64,000 bases of DNA from Streptomyces sp. JB150 (GCF_011193355.1 NZ_CP049780.1:3857085-3921084), one strand, 5' to 3'. Positions 1 through 8,796 are shown, counted from the stretch's first letter. The notes: generated from the letters alone by a model not told the origin. Program-made: numbers and translations.

Positions 1-17
1 GTCGCGTACGAGGTATC

Positions 18-1034
18 TCATGACACCAGCGCTTCCCCGGCGGCCGTGCCGAAACGCCGGCGATAGGCCGAGGGGCTGAGCCCGGTCTCCCGGCGCAGCC
101 GCGCGCGCAGGTTGGCGGCGGTGCCCAGGCCGCTGCGCGCGGCCACCACGTCGAGCCGCTCCTCGCCCCGCTCGATCAGCCGGCAGGCCAGCGCCACCCG
201 CTCCCCGGTCAGCCACGCCAGCGGGGTGGTGCCCAGCTGGGCGCGGAACCGGCGGTGCAGGGTCGCGGGGGAGACCGCCGCGCGGGCGGCGAGGTCGGCC
301 ACGGTCAGCGGTTCGGCCAGCCGCTCCTGCGCCCACGCCAGCAGCGGGCCCAGCGACTCGTCGCGTACGTCGGGCACCGGCCGCTCCACGAACTGCCGCT
401 GCCCGCCGTCACGGTGGGCGGCGAACACCAGCCGGCGGGAGACGAGGTTGGCGATCTCGGCGCCGTGGTCCCGCCGGATCAGGTGCAGGCCCAGGTCGAG
501 GGCGGCCGCGCTGCCGGCGGCGGTCAGGATGTCGCCCTCGTCGACGAACAGCACGTCGGGCTCCAGCAGGACCTGCGGGTGCAGGGTGCGGAAGGCCTCG
601 GCCCACATCCAGTGGGTGGTGGCCCGCCGCCCGTCCAGCAGCCCGGCCTCGGCGAGCGCGAAGGTGCCGGTGCAGAAGCTGACGACGCGGGCGCCCCGCG
701 CGTGCGTACGGCGGATGGCGTCCAGGACGGGCGCCACGCGCGGCACCACGTTGTCCGGCCGGCCGGGCACGACCAGCGTGTCGGCGTCATCCACCGCGTC
801 GAGACCGGGCACGCCCGCCATGCGGAAGAAGCCGTGGTTCATCCGCACCTCGGGCGTGGGCGCGCAGAGCGTCACCTCGTACAGCGGCCCCGGAAGCCCC
901 AGCTCGGGCCGGGGCAGGCCGAACAGCTCGGTCGCGACACCGACCTCGAAGGGATTGGTGCCCTCGTCGACGATCACGGCGACCCGGTGCGGACGGCCGG
1001 CCGACGGAGAGCGCTGAGAGGATCCTTGCGGCAT
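18..1034 (-). CDS. GlxA-family transcriptional regulator (DJ-1/PfpI + AraC HTH)
   Basis: Predicted cytoplasmic DNA-binding regulator of 338 residues. Residues about 17-195 form a DJ-1/PfpI-like amidotransferase fold with the nucleophile-elbow motif SFCTGTF (Cys121). Residues about 235-330 are an AraC-type double helix-turn-helix ending in the usual GLSPSAYRRRF signature. Members of this family sense small ligands through the DJ-1 domain; the ligand cannot be read from the sequence. It is divergent from the cupin gene at 1087 across only about 50 bases, so the two probably share a control region and the cupin gene is the natural candidate target. The ATG start has a weak AGGAA upstream. Confidence 0.88.
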   Translation of the reverse strand: MPQGSSQRSPSAGRPHRVAVIVDEGTNPFEVGVATELFGLPRPELGLPGPLYEVTLCAPTPEVRMNHGFFRMAGVPGLDAVDDADTLVVPGRPDNVVPRVAPVLDAIRRTHARGARVVSFCTGTFALAEAGLLDGRRATTHWMWAEAFRTLHPQVLLEPDVLFVDEGDILTAAGSAAALDLGLHLIRRDHGAEIANLVSRRLVFAAHRDGGQRQFVERPVPDVRDESLGPLLAWAQERLAEPLTVADLAARAAVSPATLHRRFRAQLGTTPLAWLTGERVALACRLIERGEERLDVVAARSGLGTAANLRARLRRETGLSPSAYRRRFGTAAGEALVS

Positions 1035-1086
1035 ACGCGATTCCTAGCACTCGTGGCCAGGCACCGCCACCGCGCACGATGACCGC

Positions 1087-1491
1087 ATGGAACCCACACC
1101 GCTGACGGAACCCATCTCGCTGACCGCCGCGCTCGCGTCCTTCTCCGCGCGCTGGAGCCCTCGTATCGTCACGGCCGTCAACGACTACGACGTGCGCGTC
1201 GCCAAGGTCGAGGGCGAGCACGTCTGGCACGCCCACGACCACACCGACGAGTTCTTCCTCGTCCTCGACGGCGAACTCCACATCGGGCTGCGGGAACCGG
1301 CGGGCGAGCGCACGGTGGTGCTGCCGAAGGGCTCGGTCTTCACCGTCCCCCGCGGCGTCGAGCACAAGCCCTACGCGCCGGTCCCCACCCAGATCCTCCT
1401 CTTCGAGCCCACGGGCACCCTCACCGTCGGCGACCGCCACGACCCGGTGCCGGGCCACGTGGACGCGACGACGGGGCACGCGCTGTCGTGA
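1087..1491 (+). CDS. small cupin-domain protein
   Basis: A single-domain cupin of 134 residues. The first cupin motif is visible as HAHDHTDEFF with His48, His50 and Glu55 as likely metal ligands, and His93 in the second motif (RGVEHKPYAP). Such small cupins bind a divalent metal and act as isomerases, dioxygenases or binding proteins; this one cannot be assigned a substrate. It is divergent from the GlxA-type regulator and probably controlled by it. Just after the stop a small GC-rich hairpin (GGGCGT...ACGCCC around 1501-1521) may end transcription. Family call secure, function unknown. Confidence 0.8.
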   Translation: MEPTPLTEPISLTAALASFSARWSPRIVTAVNDYDVRVAKVEGEHVWHAHDHTDEFFLVLDGELHIGLREPAGERTVVLPKGSVFTVPRGVEHKPYAPVPTQILLFEPTGTLTVGDRHDPVPGHVDATTGHALS

Positions 1492-1545
1492 CGGCCGCGG
1501 GGCGTTCCCGGGGGACGCCCACACGCCGTCACACGCCGTACGCCG

Positions 1546-1803
1546 TCACACGCCGAATCCGTCGCTGTACCCGTCCCGCCGGTGATGGTGGTGGTGAGGC
1601 TCCTCGTCGACGACCGGGGCCGTGGGGGGCACCACCACCCGCCGGCGGCGGGCGATGCTGCTGAACGTCGACACGCCGATCAGCCCGACGATCATCAGGA
1701 TGATCCCGACCAGGTCGAGGTTGACCCCCTGCATGTCCCAGTCGGTCGCGAAAGTGAGGATGGCTCCCACGGCGATGAGGATGATGCACCCGCCGAGGCC
1801 CAT
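1546..1803 (-). CDS. DUF6458-like small membrane protein with His-rich tail
   Basis: A protein of 85 residues with two transmembrane helices (about 2-20 and 30-50), then a basic SIARRRRV segment and a cytoplasmic tail containing five consecutive histidines. The start at 1803 is chosen over an upstream in-frame ATG because AGGAGG lies about ten bases before it and because the protein then begins directly with the hydrophobic MGLGGCIIL segment usual for this actinobacterial family, as I recall it. The function is unknown; the His cluster could bind metal. The 3' end overlaps short direct repeats (CGCCGTCACACGCCG twice at 1523-1555). Confidence 0.75.
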   Translation of the reverse strand: MGLGGCIILIAVGAILTFATDWDMQGVNLDLVGIILMIVGLIGVSTFSSIARRRRVVVPPTAPVVDEEPHHHHHRRDGYSDGFGV

Positions 1804-1908
1804 GAGTTGTCGCCTCCTGTCCGGTCCGGTGGTTTCCGGTGCTTCCGGTCGCTGACGGGTACCCAGGAGCGGCGCGGGCACGCCCTCTTGTGGCCGCGAA
1901 GGGCCGAA

Positions 1909-3240
1909 CTAGCCTTCCAGGAAGGCGACCAACGCGTTGGCCAGCAGGTACGGGTCCTTCGCGCCGCACAGTTCGCGGACGCTGTGCATGGACAGGATGG
2001 CCACGCCGATGTCGACCGTGCGGATGCCGTGGCGGGCGGCGGTGATCGGGCCGATGGTGGTGCCGCACGGCATGGAGTTGTTGGAGACGAAGGACTGGAA
2101 GGGCACGCCCGCCTTCTCGCAGGCGGCGGCGAACACCGCGCGGCCCGAACCGTCCGTGGCGTAGCGGTTGTTGACGTTCACCTTGAGCAGGGGGCCGCCG
2201 TCGACCCGCGGGTGGTGCGTCGGGTCGTGCCGCTCCGCGTAGTTGGGGTGGACGGCGTGGCCGGTGTCCGAGGACAGGCAGACGGTGGCGGCGAAGGCGC
2301 GGGCGCGGTCCTCCGGCGAGCCGCCGCGCGCGTACACCGAGCGCTCCAGCACGTTGCCGAGCAGCGGGCCGTCGGCGCCGGTGTCCGACTGCGAGCCGTT
2401 CTCCTCGTGGTCGAAGGCGGCGAGCACCGGGATGTACGGCAGGGAGGCCGCGTCCGGCCGGGTTGCCACCGCGGCGAGCGCGGCCGCGCCCGCGTGCACC
2501 GACAGCAGGTTGTCCATGCGCGGGCCCGCCACCAGTTCCTGGTCGCGGCCGAGGTACGCCGGTGCCTCCACGGAGTGGGTCATCAGGTCCCAGCCGGTCA
2601 CCTCGCCCGCGGGCAGCCCCGCCTCCTGCTCCAGGAACGCGATCAGGTCGCCGTCGCGGACGTCGTCGCCGAGGCCCCAGACGGGCTGCATGTGGCGCTG
2701 CTTGTCGAGTTTCAGGCCCTCCGCGGAGACCGCGCGGTCCAGGTGGATGGCCAGCTGGGGGACGCGCAGCAGGGGGCGGTCGACGTTGACCAGGCGGGTC
2801 GAGCCGTCGCGCAGGGTGAGCCGGCCGGCCAGGCCCAGGTCGCGGTCGAGCCAGGAGTTCATCAGCGGTCCGCCGTAGATCTCCACCGCGACCTGCCGCC
2901 AGCCGTGCCCGCCGGTGTCGGGCAGCGGCTTGACGCGCAGGTTGGGGGAGTCGGTGTGCGCGCCGACGATCCGGTACGGGGTGTGCGGCGCGGCGCCCTC
3001 GGGGACGTACCAGGCCACGATCGCGCCGCCGCGCAGGACGTACTTGCCGCCGCTCGTCCCGTCCCAGGCGTCCGTCTCCGCGACCTGCCGGAACCCTGCC
3101 TTCTCCAGCCGCTCGGCGGTGTTCGCCACGGCGTGGTACGGCGACGGGCTGGCCGCCAGGAAGGACATCAGGTCGTCGGTGTGGCCGCGGTCGAACGGGT
3201 GGGGGACGGCGGCGGGAGACGGGCGGGAGGGTTCGCTCAT
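1909..3240 (-). CDS. M18-family aminopeptidase
   Basis: A cytosolic dinuclear zinc aminopeptidase of 443 residues, the full length usual for family M18 (aspartyl aminopeptidase type), which removes N-terminal residues from peptides. Visible metal-site motifs are GAHTDSPNL (His95), DHEENGSQSD with the catalytic and ligand Glu pair, and ILSMHSVRE near the C terminus. The reading frame is open further upstream to 3591, but that part is a repetitive Arg/Pro-rich translation of intergenic repeats; the protein proper begins MSEPSRPSP at 3240 and has no strong Shine-Dalgarno. It stands alone between the DUF6458 gene and a repeat-rich gap. Confidence 0.92.
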   Translation of the reverse strand: MSEPSRPSPAAVPHPFDRGHTDDLMSFLAASPSPYHAVANTAERLEKAGFRQVAETDAWDGTSGGKYVLRGGAIVAWYVPEGAAPHTPYRIVGAHTDSPNLRVKPLPDTGGHGWRQVAVEIYGGPLMNSWLDRDLGLAGRLTLRDGSTRLVNVDRPLLRVPQLAIHLDRAVSAEGLKLDKQRHMQPVWGLGDDVRDGDLIAFLEQEAGLPAGEVTGWDLMTHSVEAPAYLGRDQELVAGPRMDNLLSVHAGAAALAAVATRPDAASLPYIPVLAAFDHEENGSQSDTGADGPLLGNVLERSVYARGGSPEDRARAFAATVCLSSDTGHAVHPNYAERHDPTHHPRVDGGPLLKVNVNNRYATDGSGRAVFAAACEKAGVPFQSFVSNNSMPCGTTIGPITAARHGIRTVDIGVAILSMHSVRELCGAKDPYLLANALVAFLEG

Positions 3241-3354
3241 GGCAGCCACGATAAGGGTCGGCGGGGCGCGCTCCCCAGGGTTGCCGGGGATGTCCGGTGG
3301 TGGGGAGGTGTGGGGTACGTGAGGCCTTCGGCAAGGGGCCGGCACAGGGCGGGG

Positions 3355-3580
3355 AGAGGTACGGCGGCGGGCCGGCACAGGGCGCCGGACGGTGCGGCGA
3401 CGGGTCGGTACGGGGCCGCGGGACGGCACGGCCGTGGAGGGCCGCGAGCACCGGGGACCGTATGGCGGCGAGGGCCGCGAGCCCCGAGAACGTACGGCGG
3501 CGGGCGGCGGGCGGCGACGGGCCCCGAAACGGTACGGCGGCGGGCGGCCCCGCGCCCGCGGGAACAGTACGGCGGCCCGC
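3355..3580. repeat. degenerate tandem repeats with core GTACGGCGGCGGGC
   Basis: The gap of about 400 bases between the aminopeptidase start and the acyl-CoA dehydrogenase end holds no convincing gene. It contains five or six diverged copies of a unit of roughly 50-60 bases whose core is GTACGGCGGCGGGC (clear copies near 3359, 3508, 3529 and 3567; weaker ones near 3410 and 3465). All frames through it give Arg/Gly/Pro-rich low-complexity translations. It resembles the GC-rich minisatellite-like intergenic repeats seen elsewhere in this window. Confidence 0.6.
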
Positions 3581-3611
3581 CCTCTCCTCACCGGAGAAGG
3601 GGCGGGCCGCC
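3571..3611 (-). terminator. intrinsic terminator of the acyl-CoA dehydrogenase gene
   Basis: A perfect 11-bp inverted repeat, GGCGGCCCGCC at 3571-3581 with GGCGGGCCGCC at 3601-3611, has a further inner TCTCC/GGAGA pairing. It sits 28 bases beyond the minus-strand stop at 3639. No U-tract follows, as is common in Streptomyces. Confidence 0.8.
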
Positions 3612-3638
3612 GGCGTGATCAGCGGGCAACGAGCCGGA

Positions 3639-5465
3639 TCAGAACGCGGACTCGTCCAGCTCCATCAGCTCCAGGTCGACGTTCTCGGAGACCTTGCGGG
3701 CCAGCGTGACGCCCGGCAGGACGTTGGCCGCGAAGAACTTCGCCGCCGCGATCTTGCCCTCGTAGAACGCCTTGTCCTTGGCGGAGGCGGACTCCAGCTT
3801 CTCGGCGGCGATGGCGGCGCCCTTGAGCAGCAGGTAGCCGACGACCACGTCACCGGAGGCCATCAGCAGGCGGGTGGTGTTCAGGCCCACCTTGTAGATG
3901 TTCTTGACGTCCTGCTCGGTGGCCGCGAGGTCGTTCAGCATCAGGCCGACGATGGCCTCCAGCTCGACGGCGGCCTTCGCCAGGTGCTCGCGGGCGCCGG
4001 CCAGCGTCTCGCCGCCCGTGCCGAGGGCGAGGAACTTCTTGATGTCCTCGGCGAGCGAGTTCAGCGCGGCGCCCTGGTTGCGGACGATCTTCCGGAAGAA
4101 GAAGTCCTGGCCCTGGATCGCCGTGGTGCCCTCGTACAGGGTGTCGATCTTGGAGTCCCGGATGTACTGCTCGATCGGGTACTCCTGCAGGAAGCCGGAG
4201 CCGCCGAAGGTCTGGAGCGACTGGGCGAGCAGCTCGTAGGCCTTCTCGGAGCCGTAGCCCTTGACGATCGGCAGGAGCAGGTCGTTCAGGGCGTGGTCGG
4301 CGGTGGCGTCCTCGCCGTTGGCCTCCTTGATCTGGATGGCGTCCTGGATCGAGGCGGTGTACATCACCAGGGCGCGCATGCCCTCCGCGTACGCCTTCTG
4401 CGTCATGAGCGAGCGGCGCACGTCCGGGTGGTGGGTGATGGTGACCTTGGGCGCGGTCTTGTCCATGAAGTTGGCGAGATCCGGGCCCTGGACGCGCTCC
4501 TTGGCGTACTCCAGCGCGTTCAGGTAGCCGGTGGACAGCGTGGAGATCGCCTTCGTGCCGACCATCATGCGGGCGAACTCGATGATGCGGAACATCTGGC
4601 GGATGCCGTCGTGCTTGTCGCCGATCAGCCAGCCCTTGGCGGGGTGCTTGTCGCCGAAGGTCATCTCGCACGTGTTGGACGCCTTCAGGCCCATCTTGTG
4701 CTCGACGTTCGTGGCGTAGACGCCGTTGCGCTCGCCCAGCTCGCCGGTCTCGAAGTCGAAGAGGTACTTCGGGACGAGGAAGAGGGACAGGCCCTTGGTG
4801 CCGGGGCCGGCGCCCTCGGGGCGGGCGAGCACGTAGTGGAGGATGTTCTCCGACATGTCGTGCTCACCGGACGTGATGAACCGCTTCACGCCCTCGATGT
4901 GCCAGGAGCCGTCCTCCTGCTGGACCGCCTTGGTGCGGCCCGCGCCCACGTCCGAGCCGGCGTCCGGCTCGGTGAGGACCATGGTGGAGCCCCACTGCTT
5001 CTCGACGGCGATCTTGGCGATGTGCTTCTGGACCTCGTTGCCCTCCTCGAAGAGGATGCCGGCGAACGCGGGGCCCGAGGAGTACATCCACACGGCCGGG
5101 TTGGCGCCCAGGATCAGCTCGGCGTAGGCCCAGATCAGGGAGCGGGGCGAGGTGGTGCCGCCGATCTCCTCGGGCAGGCCGAGACGCCAGTACTCGGAGT
5201 CCATGAAGGCCTGGTAGCTCTTCTTGAAGGACGCGGGGACCGGGGCGGTGTTCGTCTCCGGGTCGAAGACGGGCGGGTTGCGGTCGGCGTCGGCGAAGGA
5301 CGCGGCCAGCTCGTTCTCGGAGAGGCGGGTCAGCTCCTCCAGGACGCTCTTGGCGGTCTCGACGTCCATCTCCTCGAACGGGCCGGTGCCGTACACCTTG
5401 TCGCGCCCGAGTACTTCGAAGAGGTTGAACTCGATGTCGCGGAGATTCGACTTGTAGTGCCCCAT
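3639..5465 (-). CDS. acyl-CoA dehydrogenase (long, FadE type)
   Basis: An FAD-dependent acyl-CoA dehydrogenase of 608 residues for the first step of fatty-acid beta-oxidation. The extra C-terminal region of about 150 residues beyond the classic 380-400 residue core is typical of the long bacterial class. The FAD/substrate motif [11 protein letters not shown] is at 164-174 and the [11 protein letters not shown] motif at 444-454, with Glu445 in the region of the catalytic base. The N terminus ([15 protein letters not shown]) is the conserved one of this subgroup. The gene is monocistronic, ends in a strong hairpin, and is divergent from the SseB-like gene. An imperfect TAC-N6-GTA palindrome upstream may be a TetR-type operator. 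Confidence 0.93.
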   Translation of the reverse strand: MGHYKSNLRDIEFNLFEVLGRDKVYGTGPFEEMDVETAKSVLEELTRLSENELAASFADADRNPPVFDPETNTAPVPASFKKSYQAFMDSEYWRLGLPEEIGGTTSPRSLIWAYAELILGANPAVWMYSSGPAFAGILFEEGNEVQKHIAKIAVEKQWGSTMVLTEPDAGSDVGAGRTKAVQQEDGSWHIEGVKRFITSGEHDMSENILHYVLARPEGAGPGTKGLSLFLVPKYLFDFETGELGERNGVYATNVEHKMGLKASNTCEMTFGDKHPAKGWLIGDKHDGIRQMFRIIEFARMMVGTKAISTLSTGYLNALEYAKERVQGPDLANFMDKTAPKVTITHHPDVRRSLMTQKAYAEGMRALVMYTASIQDAIQIKEANGEDATADHALNDLLLPIVKGYGSEKAYELLAQSLQTFGGSGFLQEYPIEQYIRDSKIDTLYEGTTAIQGQDFFFRKIVRNQGAALNSLAEDIKKFLALGTGGETLAGAREHLAKAAVELEAIVGLMLNDLAATEQDVKNIYKVGLNTTRLLMASGDVVVGYLLLKGAAIAAEKLESASAKDKAFYEGKIAAAKFFAANVLPGVTLARKVSENVDLELMELDESAF

Positions 5466-5548
5466 GGCGACGGCTCCGTAGAGAGAGATCGGCGAGGCAC
5501 TGACTCCTCGCGCCTAGTTCACGTACCAACAAGTAGCTACGATGATGC

Positions 5549-5560
5549 TACCCGTCAGTA
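5549..5560. promoter_or_regulatory. candidate TetR-type operator upstream of acyl-CoA dehydrogenase
   Basis: TACCCGTCAGTA at 5549-5560 is an imperfect palindrome (TAC-N6-GTA), overlapping a second inverted pair GTAGC...GCTAC at 5533-5550, in the AT-richer gap between the divergent acyl-CoA dehydrogenase and SseB-like genes. Palindromes of this form are commonly bound by TetR regulators of fatty-acid genes. No cognate regulator is encoded nearby, so this is inference. Confidence 0.35.
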
Positions 5561-5627
5561 ATAAGGCGCAACCCCGATCCGGCCATCTGTGACCCAGCCC
5601 TCGGTGACGGTCGATACCCTTGCCTGC

Positions 5628-6101
5628 ATGTACGGCTACGACCAGAGCGCCGGAGCGCAGCAGCAGTACGCCCCGCCGCAGCAGCAGATGCCCGGCGCCG
5701 GGGGCTACGGGCAGCAGCCGCCGCTGTACCCGGAGCCGTCCCCGCCCTCCCTGGCCGACGCGGTCCGCTCCTTCACCACCGGACAGATGACCGCCGAGGA
5801 CTTCCAGCAGATCTTCGCCACGTCCAAGGTCTACTGCCCCCGCGGCGACACCCCCGGCTTCCTCGCCCTGCACAACACCCAGCAGCCGGTGATCCCCATG
5901 TTCACCTCGCTGAAGGAGCTGCGCCGCTACGCGGGCAAGGAGTCCAAGTACTTCGTCATCACCGGCGCCGAGGTCATCGACCTCCTCCCCACCGGCTACG
6001 GCTTCGTCCTCGACATGGAGGGCGAACACCGGATCGTCTTCGACGCGAAGGCGGTGGAGGAGATGGTGGACTTCGCGATGCGGCGGATGTACGGGGGCTG
6101 A
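5628..6101 (+). CDS. SseB-family protein
   Basis: A 157-residue protein with a low-complexity Gln/Pro/Gly/Tyr N terminus (about residues 1-40), followed by an SseB N-terminal-type domain of about 110 residues containing the VYCPRGDTPGFLAL and FTSLKELRRYAG segments. The start is placed at the ATG at 5628 because the next upstream in-frame codon (GTG 5589) would add residues without a ribosome-binding site. SseB-type domains occur widely in actinobacteria; their role there is not established. It is divergent from the acyl-CoA dehydrogenase gene. Confidence 0.72.
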   Translation: MYGYDQSAGAQQQYAPPQQQMPGAGGYGQQPPLYPEPSPPSLADAVRSFTTGQMTAEDFQQIFATSKVYCPRGDTPGFLALHNTQQPVIPMFTSLKELRRYAGKESKYFVITGAEVIDLLPTGYGFVLDMEGEHRIVFDAKAVEEMVDFAMRRMYGG

Positions 6102-6234
6102 GGGGGAACGGGGCGCCCGGCTTGCGGGCCGTCCTGCAGAATCGTTGCTTTTGTTCCCTATCGGGTGAACATGCTTGCTATCGGCGCGCGTCCTGTTGCC
6201 TCCTCCCTAGCTTCCGGGGCGGAGGTGATGCTCG

Positions 6235-7161
6235 ATGTACGAGCAGAACAACACCCCGTCGGACGAGCCGACGGTACGTAAGCAGGACGCGATCGACGTC
6301 AACGACTTCGTGTTCGGCGCCACGGGGGCGCGGGTGCGGAGGCTGACCTTGCCGGACGGGACGCACTGGTTCCCGGCGGTGGATGTGTGCAAGCACCTGG
6401 GCTACGCGCACGTGGGCTCCGCTCTGAGGAACGTCGCCGACGCGGAGAACTTCGGATCGGCCGAGAGTGTGCTTCAGAGGCACTCTCTCAGCATTCCCGC
6501 AGGTCGAGAGTGGCGCCGAGACATGAATCTCGTCAATCTCCAAGGTCTGATCCGCTTGGTCAACGGCTGCACCAAACGAGAGTGTGAGCCCTTCAAGGCC
6601 TGGGTCTCCGAGGTGATCGCCACCATCCAGCGCGACGGTTCCTACGCCCTCGAGCCGGCCGCCGTACAGCCCGCCCCCACCGGCGGCACCGCCTACGCCA
6701 TGCCCCAGCAGGTCGCCGACGCGATCGTCCGGCTGGAGGAGCGGAACATCCGGGCGGACGAGGCCCTGCTGGCGTGCCGGCGGGAGCAGACCGGTCTGCT
6801 GCGGCAAATGACCCGGAGCCAGGAAATGATCGCGGAGGCGCTTCAGGGCATCGCCGAGTCGCTCCGGTCGTCGGCCGGCGAGCGCGGCGGGGCCGTCGAG
6901 CGGACTCTGACCGCTCAGGAGCTTCTGAGCAAGTGGAGGGCGAAGAACCTCGTCGTCACCGACGACATCCATGCCGTCGCCGCCTACCTGGCTCCGGCGC
7001 TGGTCCGCGGTGGGGCGAGTCATCGGGTGGAGGAGATCGCCGCCCGTACGGGTCTGTCGCACGACCGGGTGCACGACTGTCTGCGGATGTTGCTGAAGCG
7101 CGGGTGCGTGCGTCAGGCGGGATGCACGGAGGACGGGGCGCCGGTGTACGTGCTGCCGTAG
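6235..7161 (+). CDS. orphan Bro-N (phage antirepressor type) DNA-binding protein
   Basis: A 308-residue protein. Residues about 25-130 are a Bro-N domain (FPAVDVCKHLGYAHVGSAL, then NLVNLQGLIRLVNGC and FKAWVSEVI), the DNA-binding N terminus of phage antirepressors and viral Bro proteins. A Gln/Glu/Arg-rich probable coiled coil follows (about 160-220), and a C-terminal winged-helix-like segment (about 230-305, EEIAARTGLSHDRVHDCLRML). No phage gene lies nearby, so it is probably a domesticated stand-alone regulator. The start is set by an excellent GGAGGTGAT. The upstream region is unusually T-rich and contains CTATCGG twice (6160 and 6180 area), a possible operator. Confidence 0.75.
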   Translation: MYEQNNTPSDEPTVRKQDAIDVNDFVFGATGARVRRLTLPDGTHWFPAVDVCKHLGYAHVGSALRNVADAENFGSAESVLQRHSLSIPAGREWRRDMNLVNLQGLIRLVNGCTKRECEPFKAWVSEVIATIQRDGSYALEPAAVQPAPTGGTAYAMPQQVADAIVRLEERNIRADEALLACRREQTGLLRQMTRSQEMIAEALQGIAESLRSSAGERGGAVERTLTAQELLSKWRAKNLVVTDDIHAVAAYLAPALVRGGASHRVEEIAARTGLSHDRVHDCLRMLLKRGCVRQAGCTEDGAPVYVLP

Positions 7162-7180
7162 TGGAGTAGACCCGAAGAGA

Positions 7181-7221
7181 AAGGCCCGAAGCCGCAAAAC
7201 GAGGTTGCGGCTTCGGGCCTT
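7181..7221. terminator. bidirectional terminator between Bro-N and pirin genes
   Basis: A perfect 17-bp inverted repeat (7181-7197 with 7205-7221, loop of seven) has AAGG at one end and CCTT at the other. It lies between two convergent genes, so it can serve both. Confidence 0.9.
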
Positions 7222-7242
7222 CTCGTACCCTAGCGGTTCTTC

Positions 7243-8220
7243 TCAGGCCCCCGGGCCTTCTTCCGTCATCCCGTGGACCGCCGGGATCGTGCCGAGGCGG
7301 CCCTTCTGGAAGTCCTCGAACGCCTGCATCAGCTCGTCCTTGGTGTTCATGACGAAGGGGCCGTAGTGGGCCATGGGCTCGCGGATGGGGCGGCCGCCGA
7401 GGAGGACGACCTCGAGGTCGGGGGTGTGGGAGTCCTGCCGTTCGTCCGCGCGGACGGTCAGGGAGGAGCCGGTGCCGAAGACGGCGGTCTGGCCCATGCG
7501 GACCGGGCGGCGCTCGGCGCCGACCGCGCCCTTGCCCGCGAGGACGTACGCCAGGCCGTTGAAGTCCTCCCGCCAGGGCAGGGTGATCTCCGCGCCGGGC
7601 GCCAGCGTGGCGTGGATCATCGTGATCGGGGTGTGGGTGATGCCGGGGCCCTCGTGGCCGTCCAGCTCGCCGGCGATGACGCGGAGCAGCGCGCCGCCGT
7701 CGGGGGAGGTCAGCAGCTGGACGCTGCCCGCGCGGATGTCCTGGTAGCGCGGGGCCATCATCTTGTCCTTGGCCGGGAGGTTCACCCACAGCTGGAGGCC
7801 GTGGAAGAGGCCGCCCGAGACGACCAGGTGCTCCGGCGGCGCCTCGATGTGCAGCAGGCCGGAGCCGGCCGTCATCCACTGGGTGTCGCCGTTGGTGATG
7901 GTGCCGCCACCGCCGTGGCTGTCCTGGTGGTCGAAGGTCCCGTCGATGATGTAGGTGACGGTCTCGAAGCCGCGGTGGGGGTGCCAGGGGGTGCCCTTGG
8001 GCTCGCCCGGCGCGTACTCCACCTCGCCCATCTGGTCCATCATGATGAACGGGTCGAGGTGGCGGTAGTTGATCCCGGCGAACGCGCGGCGCACCGGGAA
8101 GCCCTCGCCCTCGAAGCCGCTGGGCGCGGTGGTGACGGCGAGCACGGGACGTGCCACGGCGTCGGCGGGTGCGGTCACGCGGGGCAGCGTCAACGGGTTC
8201 TCGACGGTCACAGCGGGCAT
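7243..8220 (-). CDS. pirin-family bicupin protein
   Basis: A 325-residue pirin. Pirins are iron-binding bicupins, some with quercetin 2,3-dioxygenase activity and some acting as redox-responsive co-regulators. The metal-binding motif HPHRGFETVTYI is in the N-terminal cupin (about 80-91), with HIEAPPEH further on; the PRYQDI segment and a C-terminal cupin (GAEITLPWREDF) follow. The start at 8220 is preceded by GAGGAGGAA at ideal spacing, which rules out the longer in-frame start at 8253. It is single, convergent with the Bro-N gene. An imperfect AGTTGA/TGAACT palindrome lies 37 bases upstream. Confidence 0.9.
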   Translation of the reverse strand: MPAVTVENPLTLPRVTAPADAVARPVLAVTTAPSGFEGEGFPVRRAFAGINYRHLDPFIMMDQMGEVEYAPGEPKGTPWHPHRGFETVTYIIDGTFDHQDSHGGGGTITNGDTQWMTAGSGLLHIEAPPEHLVVSGGLFHGLQLWVNLPAKDKMMAPRYQDIRAGSVQLLTSPDGGALLRVIAGELDGHEGPGITHTPITMIHATLAPGAEITLPWREDFNGLAYVLAGKGAVGAERRPVRMGQTAVFGTGSSLTVRADERQDSHTPDLEVVLLGGRPIREPMAHYGPFVMNTKDELMQAFEDFQKGRLGTIPAVHGMTEEGPGA

Positions 8221-8256
8221 GGTCGGTTCCTCCTCGGGCGACGTGCGTCCCACTTT

Positions 8257-8272
8257 AGTTGAGCGTTGAACT
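8257..8272. promoter_or_regulatory. candidate operator upstream of pirin
   Basis: AGTTGAGCGTTGAACT is an imperfect inverted repeat (AGTTGA with TGAACT, one mismatch) just upstream of the pirin ribosome-binding site, in a locally AT-rich stretch. It looks like a MarR-type site, but no MarR gene is adjacent. Confidence 0.3.
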
Positions 8273-8291
8273 TTCTGCCACCTGTAACGGA

Positions 8292-8323
8292 GGAAGCCCG
8301 GAGGGCATTCCCTCCGGGCTTCC
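8292..8323 (-). terminator. intrinsic terminator of the lipoprotein gene
   Basis: A perfect 14-bp stem (GGAAGCCCGGAGGG with its complement, loop CATT) starts 18 bases beyond the minus-strand stop at 8341. Confidence 0.85.
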
Positions 8324-8340
8324 GGGTGGCGCGGCCGGCC

Positions 8341-8796
8341 TCAGAACCGCTGGTTGGTGAGGACCGCGTTGCCGTAGACGTCATAGACCGAGGCGTACCC
8401 CTGCTCGGAGTCCTTCCACGCGGCGAAGGCGTCGGCTATCGCGGCGGCGGCCGCCCGCGGGTCCTTCACCGGGGTCTTCCCGCCGTTGATGTCCGTGGAG
8501 ATGTAGGCGTTGCCGTTGTGTTCGTTCCACTCGCCGAGGATGCGGTCCACGCGCCCGGCGGCCCGTTTCTGCCGCTCGTCTCCGTGCTTCGCGACCCAGG
8601 AGCGGAACTCCCGGGCGTTCTTCTTCCACTGCGCCTCGTTCGTGTCCTCGGGCAGCTTCTCCACCACGCCGATCTTGTCGGGCGTGGCGGTCTGCTCGGT
8701 GCTGCACGCTGCCGTGCCGGCCAGCAGAACGGCGGCACTCAGCGCGAGGGCGCAGCGAGCCGGCGACCCGATGGCCGCGGTGGCGCGTAGACGCAC
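8341..8796 (-). CDS. putative lipoprotein of unknown function
   Basis: A 151-residue protein with a basic N terminus, a hydrophobic segment and a lipobox-like LLAGTAAC, then a charged, hydrophilic mature domain rich in Lys/Asp/Asn that ends YGNAVLTNQRF. The start is taken as the GTG at 8796 because it gives a normal-length signal peptide; the frame is open further upstream to 8883, which would add about 29 residues. No family recognised. It is probably exported and lipid-anchored. It is divergent from the AI-2E-family gene, and a perfect TCACTC/GAGTGA palindrome lies between them. Confidence 0.65.
   Translation of the reverse strand: MRLRATAAIGSPARCALALSAAVLLAGTAACSTEQTATPDKIGVVEKLPEDTNEAQWKKNAREFRSWVAKHGDERQKRAAGRVDRILGEWNEHNGNAYISTDINGGKTPVKDPRAAAAAIADAFAAWKDSEQGYASVYDVYGNAVLTNQRF

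Noticed and set aside
3297..5561. Plus-strand open frame of over 700 codons opposite the acyl-CoA dehydrogenase gene
   Set aside because: It is antisense to a gene with full FAD and catalytic motifs, and its composition is that of a GC-bias shadow.
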